NCBI RefSeq assembly: GCF_042666435.1
Contig: NZ_JBHTDC010000001.1
Location: 372,001 to 436,000, forward strand
Source: Allosphingosinicella sp042666435
GTDB lineage: Bacteria > Pseudomonadota > Alphaproteobacteria > Sphingomonadales > Sphingomonadaceae
DNA: 64,000 nucleotides
Reading direction: 5' to 3'
Below are positions 9,214-16,920 of this stretch, one piece after another (position 1 is the first letter of the stretch; each line of letters starts with the position of its first letter). The notes under the pieces are model-generated. The model saw nothing but the letters and a program-made list of their open reading frames with translations, had not been told where the DNA came from and did not search any database. The position numbers and the translations under genes are program-made.

Positions 9214-12200
9214 TTAGAAGCTCGGGATCTTCACGCGCGCGCCGGCGTAGAAGAAGCGCCCCACCGAACTCACCGGATAGGTGTTCGCCCCGATGTCCGG
9301 CTTCTCGCCGAAGATGTTGTTGACGCCGCCGTAGAACTGGAAGTCGTCGTTCACGTCGATGCTTCCATAAAGGTCATGCGTCCAACGCTCCTTATAGTAG
9401 AGATATTCCGGCGCCACGATGTCCGGATTCCCTTCGGTTTCCTGGTTGGTGAAGCGCAATGTCTTGTCGAACCAGGAGAGGCCGTAGTTGAGCGTGACCG
9501 GCCCCTTCTGCCAGGTGAGATCGAAGTTCACCTGATATTTGGGAGCGAAGGCCTCGCCGCGGGAGTCGGTGACGGGCGCGCCGGGCGTGCCGATGAACTC
9601 CAGCTTGTCCAGGTAATTGCCGAGCAGGTTGAGGTTGAACGTGCCGAGGCTGTCCGTGCGGAGGCGATAATTGACGTTCACATCCAGACCCGCCGTGGCG
9701 AACCGGGCGACATTCTGCGGGCCGACGCGGAATCCCGTGATGATGCCCGCATTTTCTCCGCCATTCTGACGGTCGATGGAGTCGCAGAACGAATTGTCGA
9801 GGCTCGCCTGGTCGACGCAGAGCTCGGCAAGCTGCTCGGGCTCGACGAAGTTCACCGCATTCTTGAGCTCGATATCATACCAGTCGGCCCGGACGGTGAG
9901 GCCGGGAACGAAGCGCGGCTGCAGGACGGCGCCCGCGGTCCAGGTCGTCGCCTCCTCCTCGCTGAGGTCGGGATTGCCGCCCTGGAAGCCCGGAATGTTG
10001 GACGACCGCTCGTCGCGAAAGCTCGAGGGATCGTCGACGCCGAGCGAGGTCAGCAGGGCCTGGCAGTTCTCGGCCCTGAACGCGCTGCCGTTCTGGATCT
10101 GGTTGAAGTTGCACGGATCGGTGATGAATTCGAAGGTCTGTGACTGACCCGCGAACAGCTCGCCGATGTTCGGGGCGCGAACCGCCTTCGAATAGGTGCC
10201 ATTGAAGGTGATGTCGCGGACCGGCGCGTAGCTGCCGTCGACCTTCCAGGTCGTCGTGCTGCCGATGGTCGAATAATCGGAATAGCGCGCGGCGCCGCCG
10301 ATCTCCAGCCGGTGGGCGAACGGCCGGTCGGCCAGGATGGGGATGCGAAGCTCGCCGAAGACTTCCTTCACGTTGAACCTGCCTTCGTCGACGGCAAGCG
10401 CGTTGGTGAAGGTGAGGCCCCGCGCGGCGATCGGGTCGGGGGTGAACCGGCTCTTTTCCTTCCGATATTCGGCGCCCACCGCGAACCCGACGTCACCGCC
10501 CGGCAGCGTGAACAGGCTGCCGAGATCGCCGCTCAGCACACCGCTCACGACATGCTGCTCGATCGATGAGCGGTCCTGGGTGTCCACGCGGATGAAGTCG
10601 AGCGCCGCCTGCGACGCCACGCCTTCACCGAACAGGTTGAGCGGGACGCAGTCGCCCTGCCCGAACGTGGTCGGGTTGAAGATGTCGCGCGTATAATTGA
10701 ACGGCTGGTCGGGGCGCCAGTTGGGGTCGAGATTGGCGCGGCAGGTTATCTGGCCCGTCGCCGGATCGACGACCGCATCGAGCGCCGCGTAGAAGCGGTC
10801 GTCGTAAATGTCGTTGACGTAATTGTTACGGATCTTCGACTTACCATAGACGTAGGACAGTTCGTAATTGAGGTCGTCCGAAATGTCGCCGCGGAAGCCG
10901 AGGACGCCGCGATAGGTCTCGCGGTCGATCGTCTCGCCGCGCTGACCGAGGTCGAAATTGTCGCGGTTGAGCAGCGCGCCCTCATTGGCCGCGACGGTAT
11001 CGCGCAGCTCCTCCGGAATGAACGGATTGTCGGGCTGGATCAGCAGATAATAATCGAAGGTCGGCTGACCGAGCGAGAAGGACTTGATCTTCGCATATTT
11101 GGCTTCGGCGAACACTTCGAACGCCGGCGATATCTCGACATGGCCGATCGCGTTGACGACGTGACGCTCGACGCTCGGCAGCAGATCGTTGCCATAGTCC
11201 GAAACCAGCGTGCCGTTGCCGCCCTGCTGGTAGAAATCGGGAACGAAGCTGCCCGGATCGTAGCGCACCAGATTGCCGTCGCGGCCGACGAAATAATCGG
11301 GGAAGCCGTCGAAATCGAGATCGATGCCACCTTCGCGGTTCGTGTCGAAATAGCGGACGTTGCTGAGCGGAACGTTGTCGGGAATGCCGTCATTATTGTT
11401 GCCGCCGGTCTCGCCATCCTCCGGGTTGAGGTAGAAGCCGACGAGATTCTCGCCCGTCAACCGGCGCCGGTCGCGCGTGGTGAGGCGATCGTCCTTGCCA
11501 TATTCGTAGGCGATGGCGATGTTGGCCCGGTCGTCCAGCAAATTGGTGCCGGCGGTGACGGTGACGAAGCGCTGGCTGGCGTCGCCACGTTCGGAAATGC
11601 CCTGCTGCGCGCGGGCGGTGATGCCTTCGAAATCCTTCTTGAGGATGAAGTTCACGACGCCGGTGACGCCGTCCGCGCCGTAGATCGCCGAGGCGCCGCC
11701 GGTGAGGACTTCGATCCGCTCGACGAGATCGGTCGGGATCGTGTTGACGTCGATCGCCTGCGAGCCGGGAACCGCGGCGACATGGCGACGGCCGTCGACC
11801 AGGACCAGGGTACGGTCGGTGCCGAGATTGCGCAGGTTGAGCAGGTTGAGGCCGGTGAAGCCGATGCCCGCGCCGCTGCCCGAATTGTCGGCCGAGGTCG
11901 AGGAGCCGACGAGAGCCGGATAGCCGGTGAGGAAATCGGTGAGGTTGGTCGTGCCCGAGGCCTGCAACGTTTCGGAATCGAGGGAGATGACCGGGTTGGG
12001 CGCTTCGAACTCCTGACGCCTGATGCGCGAGCCGGTGACGACGATGGCGTCACCCTCTTCTTCCGACGCCTGGGGCGCGACGGTCGATTCAGGGAGATTG
12101 TCCTCCGTCTCGCCCGGCGACGCGGTCTGCGCCAGCGCGAGGCCCGGCAGGCCGGTGACCGCGAGGGCGAACAGGGAAACGGACGCCGCGGCGTGGCGGA

Positions 12201-12219
12201 TCGACTTCATACGACGCAT
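9214..12219 (-). CDS. TonB-dependent outer-membrane receptor
   Basis: 1001 residues. A signal peptide (MKSIRHAAASVSLFALAV, cut near LALA-QT) precedes an N-terminal TonB-box-like stretch (EGDAIVVTGSRI), a plug domain with LNLRNLGTDRTLVLVDGRR and a beta-barrel ending in aromatic F. It belongs to the sphingomonad receptor group named after similarity to oligopeptide or carbohydrate receptors; the ligand cannot be told from sequence. Start 12219 has GGAG six bases upstream; upstream TTG codons are less likely. It stands alone between two terminators. Confidence 0.92.
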   Translation of the reverse strand: MRRMKSIRHAAASVSLFALAVTGLPGLALAQTASPGETEDNLPESTVAPQASEEEGDAIVVTGSRIRRQEFEAPNPVISLDSETLQASGTTNLTDFLTGYPALVGSSTSADNSGSGAGIGFTGLNLLNLRNLGTDRTLVLVDGRRHVAAVPGSQAIDVNTIPTDLVERIEVLTGGASAIYGADGVTGVVNFILKKDFEGITARAQQGISERGDASQRFVTVTAGTNLLDDRANIAIAYEYGKDDRLTTRDRRRLTGENLVGFYLNPEDGETGGNNNDGIPDNVPLSNVRYFDTNREGGIDLDFDGFPDYFVGRDGNLVRYDPGSFVPDFYQQGGNGTLVSDYGNDLLPSVERHVVNAIGHVEISPAFEVFAEAKYAKIKSFSLGQPTFDYYLLIQPDNPFIPEELRDTVAANEGALLNRDNFDLGQRGETIDRETYRGVLGFRGDISDDLNYELSYVYGKSKIRNNYVNDIYDDRFYAALDAVVDPATGQITCRANLDPNWRPDQPFNYTRDIFNPTTFGQGDCVPLNLFGEGVASQAALDFIRVDTQDRSSIEQHVVSGVLSGDLGSLFTLPGGDVGFAVGAEYRKEKSRFTPDPIAARGLTFTNALAVDEGRFNVKEVFGELRIPILADRPFAHRLEIGGAARYSDYSTIGSTTTWKVDGSYAPVRDITFNGTYSKAVRAPNIGELFAGQSQTFEFITDPCNFNQIQNGSAFRAENCQALLTSLGVDDPSSFRDERSSNIPGFQGGNPDLSEEEATTWTAGAVLQPRFVPGLTVRADWYDIELKNAVNFVEPEQLAELCVDQASLDNSFCDSIDRQNGGENAGIITGFRVGPQNVARFATAGLDVNVNYRLRTDSLGTFNLNLLGNYLDKLEFIGTPGAPVTDSRGEAFAPKYQVNFDLTWQKGPVTLNYGLSWFDKTLRFTNQETEGNPDIVAPEYLYYKERWTHDLYGSIDVNDDFQFYGGVNNIFGEKPDIGANTYPVSSVGRFFYAGARVKIPSF

Positions 12220-12333
12220 CAATGACTCCAAAAAAAGAACCGAACTTCAAGGAAGGCGCCGCGTTAGCAGCCAAACTTCCGAGGGAAACCAGCGGGTTTC
12301 CCGGTATTCGGCCCATTTTCCAATACCGTCACC

Positions 12334-12373
12334 AAAAAGCCACAGCCGCCGGCGCGGGCGCGCCGACGGCTGT
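12334..12373 (-). terminator. Rho-independent terminator of ahcY
   Basis: A 15-bp near-perfect stem (12342-12356 with 12359-12373, one G-U) is followed on the minus strand by GGCTTTTTGG. It lies 25 bases after the ahcY stop. The rest of the gap to the receptor gene (12232-12333) holds that gene's leader; no other gene is seen. Confidence 0.85.
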
Positions 12374-12397
12374 CATGATACGCCGAACCGGAAAGAA

Positions 12398-13810
12398 TCA
12401 GTAGCGGTAATGGTCCGGCTTGAACGGCCCTTCGACCGGGACACCGATATAGCCGGCCTGCTTGTCGGTCAGCTTGGTGAGCTTCACCCCGAGCTTGTCG
12501 AGGTGGAGCGCGGCGACCTTCTCGTCGAGATGCTTGGGCAGGACGTAGACGTCGTTCTTATATTTGTCGCCGCCTTCCCATATCTCGATCTGCGCCAGCA
12601 CCTGGTTGGTGAAGCTCGACGACATGACGAAGCTCGGATGGCCGGTGGCGTTGCCGAGATTGACCAGGCGGCCCTTGGACAGGACGATAATCTTCTTGCC
12701 GTCGGCGAATTCGACCTCGTCGACCTGCGGCTTGATCTCGGTCCATTTGAGGTTGGAGAGCGCGCCGATCTGGATCTCGCTGTCGAAATGGCCGATGTTG
12801 CAGACGATCGCCATATTCTTCATCGCCCGCATGTGATCGAGCGTGATGACGTCGGCATTGCCGGTCGCGGTGACGAAGATGTCGGCGCGGGTGACGGCCT
12901 CTTCCATGGTGATGACCTCGAAGCCCTCCATCGCCGCCTGCAGCGCGCAGATCGGGTCGACTTCGGTGACGAGGACGCGGGCGCCGCCGTTGCGCAGGCT
13001 CTGGGCGCTGCCCTTGCCGACATCGCCGAAGCCCGCGACGCAGGCGACCTTGCCGGCGAGCATGACGTCGGTGGCGCGGCGGATGGCGTCGACCAGCGAC
13101 TCCTTGCAGCCGTAGAGGTTGTCGAACTTCGACTTGGTCACCGAATCGTTGACGTTGATCGCCGGGAACGGGAGCTTGCCCTGCTTGGCCAACTCATAGA
13201 GGCGGTGGACGCCGGTGGTCGTCTCTTCCGAGACGCCCTTGATATTCTGAACGGTCTTGGTGAGATAACCCGGACGCTCCTTCAGGAAGCGCTTCAGCGT
13301 CGCCGCGAAAATCTCTTCTTCCTCGTTGGTCGGGGTGAACAGCTCCTCCCCCGCCTCGACCCGCGCGCCCCACAGCGCGAACATGGTCGCGTCGCCGCCA
13401 TCGTCGAGGATCATGTTGCAGGTTTCATCCTGTCCCCAATCGAAGATGCGGGCGGCATAATCCCAATATTCCTCGAGCGTCTCGCCCTTGACGGCGAACA
13501 CCGGCACGCCGGTCGCCGCGATGGCGGCGGCGGCGTGGTCCTGGGTCGAGAAGATGTTGCACGAGGCCCAGCGAACCTCGGCGCCGAGCGCGGTCAGCGT
13601 CTCGATCAGCACCGCCGTCTGGATGGTCATGTGGAGCGAGCCGGTGACGCGCGCGCCCTTCAGGGGCCTGGTTTCGCCGAATTCGGCGCGCAGCGCCATC
13701 AGGCCCGGCATCTCGGTCTCGGCGATCTCGATCTCCTTGCGGCCGTAGCCGGCGAGGTTGATGTCGGCGATCACATAATCGTCAAAACGGGTCTGGGCCT
13801 GGGTTGCCAC
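12398..13810 (-). CDS. ahcY: Adenosylhomocysteinase (SAH hydrolase)
   Basis: 470 residues, full length for the bacterial enzyme with the extra internal segment. The NAD-binding motif VAGFGDVGKGSAQSL sits near residue 260, and the protein ends with the family tail KPDHYRY. It splits S-adenosylhomocysteine into adenosine and homocysteine, closing the methyl cycle and relieving product inhibition of methyltransferases. Start at 13810 follows AAGGAGCTCCTTGTG-type leader sequence. A 20-bp palindrome 86 bases upstream probably controls it. Confidence 0.97.
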   Translation of the reverse strand: MATQAQTRFDDYVIADINLAGYGRKEIEIAETEMPGLMALRAEFGETRPLKGARVTGSLHMTIQTAVLIETLTALGAEVRWASCNIFSTQDHAAAAIAATGVPVFAVKGETLEEYWDYAARIFDWGQDETCNMILDDGGDATMFALWGARVEAGEELFTPTNEEEEIFAATLKRFLKERPGYLTKTVQNIKGVSEETTTGVHRLYELAKQGKLPFPAINVNDSVTKSKFDNLYGCKESLVDAIRRATDVMLAGKVACVAGFGDVGKGSAQSLRNGGARVLVTEVDPICALQAAMEGFEVITMEEAVTRADIFVTATGNADVITLDHMRAMKNMAIVCNIGHFDSEIQIGALSNLKWTEIKPQVDEVEFADGKKIIVLSKGRLVNLGNATGHPSFVMSSSFTNQVLAQIEIWEGGDKYKNDVYVLPKHLDEKVAALHLDKLGVKLTKLTDKQAGYIGVPVEGPFKPDHYRY

Positions 13811-13895
13811 AAGGAGCTCCTTCGAGGTGGTGTATGAACGGCCGCATCCCAGCGGCGATCGCGGGCTCCCTAGCCGGAACCGCGCTCAATTACAA

Positions 13896-13915
13896 ATATA
13901 AAGATATCTTTATAT
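13896..13915. promoter_or_regulatory. Perfect 20-bp palindrome upstream of ahcY, probable operator
   Basis: ATATAAAGATATCTTTATAT is a perfect inverted repeat in an otherwise G+C-rich region, between the yqgE stop and the ahcY start. The site looks like the AT-rich palindromes bound by ArsR-type regulators of methionine-cycle genes (SahR-like), which sit upstream of ahcY and met genes in proteobacteria. The regulator is not in this window, so its identity is inferred. Confidence 0.7.
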
Positions 13916-13921
13916 GTGAAC

Positions 13922-14482
13922 TCAGGCCGTGCCGAAATCCGCCGTCAGCAGGCGCGGATCGACGCCGGCGCTCCGGAAGGCGGTGGACCAGCGCGAATTG
14001 ACGTCGCAATCGTAGAGCAATTCGTCATTGACCGGTGTCGTGAACCAGCCGTTGCCGCACATTTCCTGCTCCAGCTGCCCGGTGCCCCATCCGGCATAGC
14101 CCAAAGCGGCGACCCAGCGGGTCGGGCCGCGCCCTTCGGCGATGGCGCGCAGGATATCGAGCGTCGCGGTCAGCACCCACCGATCGGCGACGTCGACGCT
14201 TCCCTGCCCGCCCCAGTCGCGCGAATGGAGGATGAAGCCGCGCTGCGGCTCGACCGGCCCGCCGACATGGATGGCCGCGTCGGGCGCGACGCCCGGAGCG
14301 ATGCCGAGCTGCTTCAGGAGCGAATGGAAGCCGATGCGCGGCATCAGCCGGCCGAGACCGATGCCGAGCGCGCCGCCATCATCATGAACGCACATCGCGA
14401 TCACCGCCTTGTCGAAGCGCGGGTCGCTCATGCCCGGCATGGCCAGCAGGAACTGGCCGACGAGATATTTCGGTTCTTCCAT
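13922..14482 (-). CDS. YqgE/AlgH family protein (UPF0301)
   Basis: 186 residues. The family opening YLVGQFLLAMPGMSDPRFDKAVI and the later WGTGQLEQEM are visible. The exact function is unknown; in Pseudomonas AlgH affects alginate regulation, and structures suggest a nucleic-acid or redox role. It is divergent from the peroxiredoxin gene, with an 82-base shared upstream region. Confidence 0.93.
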   Translation of the reverse strand: MEEPKYLVGQFLLAMPGMSDPRFDKAVIAMCVHDDGGALGIGLGRLMPRIGFHSLLKQLGIAPGVAPDAAIHVGGPVEPQRGFILHSRDWGGQGSVDVADRWVLTATLDILRAIAEGRGPTRWVAALGYAGWGTGQLEQEMCGNGWFTTPVNDELLYDCDVNSRWSTAFRSAGVDPRLLTADFGTA

Positions 14483-14564
14483 CGTCTTCCTGCCTATAGG
14501 CGCGGGGTTCGGCCCCTGCTAGAGCGCGGCCGATCGAACAGCCCCAAAGCGAAAGGTACAGGCG

Positions 14565-15047
14565 ATGAGCATCAGTGTCGGCGACAAGCTTCCCGGGACC
14601 ACTTTCATCAAGGCAACCGCCGACGGGCCGCAGCCGGTCAATTCGGAAGAGTTTTTCGCAGGCCGCAAGATCGCGCTCTTCTCGGTGCCAGGCGCCTTTA
14701 CGCCGACCTGCTCGGCGCGGCACTTGCCCGGCTTCGTCGACAAGGCGGACGAGCTGAAGGCCAAGGGCGTCGACGAGGTCGCCTGTACCGCCGTCAACGA
14801 CGCCTTCGTGATGGGCGCCTGGGGCAAGGGCGCCGGCGCCGACGACAAGGTGACGATGCTCGCGGACGGCAATGGGGAATTCGTGGAGGCTCTCGGGCTT
14901 ACGATGGACGGCTCGAAATTCGGCATGGGGACGCGCGGCCAGCGTTTCTCGATGATCGTAGACGATGGCGTCGTCGAGCAGCTCAACGTCGAGGAGCCGG
15001 GCGCGTTCAACGTCAGCAGCGCCGATTACATGCTCGAACGGCTCTAG
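14565..15047 (+). CDS. Peroxiredoxin (Prx5-like, glutathione/thioredoxin dependent)
   Basis: 160 residues, the size of Prx5-type enzymes. The peroxidatic motif PGAFTPTCSARHLPGF places the catalytic Cys at residue 49; a second Cys lies at about residue 73 (EVACTAV). It reduces hydroperoxides in the cytoplasm. GAAAGGTACAGGCG precedes the ATG. The gene is transcribed alone. Confidence 0.95.
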   Translation: MSISVGDKLPGTTFIKATADGPQPVNSEEFFAGRKIALFSVPGAFTPTCSARHLPGFVDKADELKAKGVDEVACTAVNDAFVMGAWGKGAGADDKVTMLADGNGEFVEALGLTMDGSKFGMGTRGQRFSMIVDDGVVEQLNVEEPGAFNVSSADYMLERL

Positions 15048-15165
15048 CCGAAGGTCGCGTCGGAAGGAGGGCGCCCCGCCTTCCCCTCGCCTCGCCGCGA
15101 CGACGCAACCATAAGGCCGGCCCCGCATTGACCCCATCCGTGCACGCGCGTTTCAGGAGGTCGTC

Positions 15166-15474
15166 ATGACCGGCAGCCATTTTCCGGAAGAGTCCAGCCG
15201 TCCCGGCGACACGCCGGCGGAGTGCGTCGCCGGCGGCGCCCAATGGAGCCCGATGGCGACGGCCGCGCTCGTCGGCGGTGCGATCGCGGCCACGGCGGGC
15301 GCCTATCTCGGCACCAGAGCCCTGGCCCGCCGCAATGCGACCAAGGATGGAAGACCAGTCAATTCGGTGATGGCCAACGCGATCACCGCCTGCGACCTCG
15401 CCCATTCGTCGCCGGCTGAGCAAGAGCCCGCGGTTCCGGCGGAACCCACGGTCGAGACCGAACCACGCATCTGA
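15166..15474 (+). CDS. Small single-pass membrane protein, function unknown
   Basis: 102 residues with a strong AGGAGG six bases before ATG, so it is likely real. One hydrophobic segment (ATAALVGGAIAATAGAYLG, about residues 31-50) is followed by a basic stretch and an acidic, Pro-rich tail. No recognised domain. It is flanked by the peroxiredoxin gene and a REP hairpin. The 118 bases before it contain G+C-rich sequence with no clear signal. Confidence 0.75.
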   Translation: MTGSHFPEESSRPGDTPAECVAGGAQWSPMATAALVGGAIAATAGAYLGTRALARRNATKDGRPVNSVMANAITACDLAHSSPAEQEPAVPAEPTVETEPRI

Positions 15475-15483
15475 AAGTCGTGT

Positions 15484-15544
15484 TCCCCGGCGAAGCCGGG
15501 GTCCAGTCGGGACGGAGCAGCTGGACCCCGGCTTCCGCCGGGGA
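15484..15544. repeat. REP element, paired hairpin
   Basis: TCCCCGGCGAAGCCGGGGTC on the left is mirrored by CTGGACCCCGGCTTCCGCCG on the right. The half-sites can form two small hairpins or one long one. It sits between convergent genes, where it may act as a bidirectional terminator. Confidence 0.85.
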
Positions 15545-15548
15545 GCGG

Positions 15549-16094
15549 TCAATTTGGTCGCGCCGTCTCGAGCGGCCCCAGCACTTCGCGGGCGAAGCGC
15601 TCCGCCTGATTGGCGAAGACCAGCAGGTTCACCGCGAGATTGCCCCGGACATAGCCGTAATCGGCGGTCAGGTAGCGTTGCAATGCCGGGCGGCCATCTT
15701 CGGCCAGGAAGGCCTTGGCGAACGAGTAACGCTGGTTGAACTGCTCGATCGCCTTGGCTGTTCGTTCCGGGGGCGCGTTGGCGATCTTCGTCCAAAAGGA
15801 TTGGATGCTGAGCGCCTTGCAGGCGCTTGCGTCGGCGTTGCACGAACCGAATATGAGCACCGCCTTGCGGTTATTCGGGAAGGTGACGAGCAAGGCCGGC
15901 TTGCCCGCCTGCCCAGCCCTCTGGTGCCGCGCGCCGATCCCGTTCAGCACGGTCTCGACGCCGCCATAGTTGAAACTGGCCAGAACTTGGCTGTTCTCGG
16001 GCGCGCGCGGGTTGAACTGGGGCGGGACCACGCCGGGCGCCGCCGCCGCGCCCGTGGCCGTGAACGCCGCAAGGGCGATGATCGCCATTCTCAT
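15549..16094 (-). CDS. Secreted YbjN domain-containing protein
   Basis: 181 residues. An N-terminal signal peptide (MRMAIIALAAFTATGAAAAP) is followed by a domain resembling YbjN: FWTKIANAP, then NQRYSFAKAFL, then YVRGNLAVNLLVF, the pattern of a helix, a conserved 'N..-R.-.A-.' and a final helix. Two Cys (CNADASAC) may form a disulfide in the periplasm. The function of YbjN proteins is poorly known. Confidence 0.65.
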   Translation of the reverse strand: MRMAIIALAAFTATGAAAAPGVVPPQFNPRAPENSQVLASFNYGGVETVLNGIGARHQRAGQAGKPALLVTFPNNRKAVLIFGSCNADASACKALSIQSFWTKIANAPPERTAKAIEQFNQRYSFAKAFLAEDGRPALQRYLTADYGYVRGNLAVNLLVFANQAERFAREVLGPLETARPN

Positions 16095-16185
16095 GACGGC
16101 TCCTTCATGCTGATATCAGGGATGGAGCGTCCCCTGCCCCATGCCACCTGTATCCGCGATTTACCGCCTGCGCTCCTCAAGCAAG

Positions 16186-16581
16186 TCACTCGAGAGCCCT
16201 CCTCACGTCGGTGCGCGAAAAATCGTCACCCTTGAACAGGAGCGGATAGCTCGTTGCCTTGGCGAGCGCGTAGGCGAAGCAGTCGCCGAAGTTCAATCCG
16301 GCCGGGTGCCGGCTCCTGCCATATGCGTCGAACGCGGCTCGTGCCGCGGCGAGTTGGTCCGTCCCGAACGGCTCGATGCGAAGAGCGAGTTCCGCCACGA
16401 GGAGGTCGAGCTTCGAGAGATGGTCCGGAATTCCGCGCCGCGCGGCGACGAGATGCATTTCGAGCAGATTGCCCGCCGACATGATCGCGCCGTCAGACAT
16501 GGCGATCGCCTCGATATAGCGGTCGCTATCCTCTTCCCGCAGCATAATGGCCGCAAGCGCCGAAGTATCGACGACGATCAA
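16186..16581 (-). CDS. vapC: VapC-type PIN ribonuclease toxin (TTG start)
   Basis: 131 residues with a TTG start at 16581 that overlaps the vapB stop (TTGA). PIN-domain acidic residues are visible: VVDTSAL at the N-terminus, NLLEMH, then GDCFAYALA and KGDDF near the C-terminus. VapC toxins cut tRNA or rRNA and are held inactive by VapB. The overlap with vapB is the normal arrangement of such modules. Confidence 0.9.
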   Translation of the reverse strand: MIVVDTSALAAIMLREEDSDRYIEAIAMSDGAIMSAGNLLEMHLVAARRGIPDHLSKLDLLVAELALRIEPFGTDQLAAARAAFDAYGRSRHPAGLNFGDCFAYALAKATSYPLLFKGDDFSRTDVRRALE

Positions 16582-16832
16582 CGAGCAATCCCGTGCTCGT
16601 CGTACATCCAGTCGTCGATTTCCTTGACGCTCGGCCCGTCCGGAACGGGACCGAAGGAGTCCAGCAGCGCTTTCACGCGCCGGATCCTGGCGTCCACCCC
16701 CCGTTCGACGCGCAGCCGCGCAAGCCGTTCCTCCGCGGCGCGTTCGATTGCTTCGCTGATAGACTCGCCCGTGGCGCGCGCCAGCAGCCTCACCTTGCGC
16801 TCGGCGGCCACGCTCTTGATATTCAAAGCCAT
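16578..16832 (-). CDS. vapB: VapB-type antitoxin
   Basis: 84 residues beginning MALNIKSVAAERKVRLLA, with GESISEAIERA after it, the N-terminal DNA-binding helix-turn pattern of the small VapB/PSK antitoxins. The C-terminal part (DDWMYDEHGIAR) would wrap the toxin. It precedes and overlaps vapC by four bases and should repress its own promoter. Confidence 0.9.
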   Translation of the reverse strand: MALNIKSVAAERKVRLLARATGESISEAIERAAEERLARLRVERGVDARIRRVKALLDSFGPVPDGPSVKEIDDWMYDEHGIAR

Positions 16833-16920
16833 CGCCCGGCCTCAAAGAATAGGAAGAAATGTAACAGATTTCTTCCTACCGCATCGGCGCGGGGATGACA
16901 ACGATCAGCGATTTACCGAC

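Noticed and set aside
13811..13895. A SAH or SAM riboswitch in the ahcY leader
   Set aside because: I could not find the conserved core of either class; the palindrome upstream is better explained as a protein site.
16186..16581. The idea that the first vapC is broken because it has no ATG
   Set aside because: TTG at 16581 overlaps the vapB stop and gives a complete PIN domain, so it is a normal alternative start.
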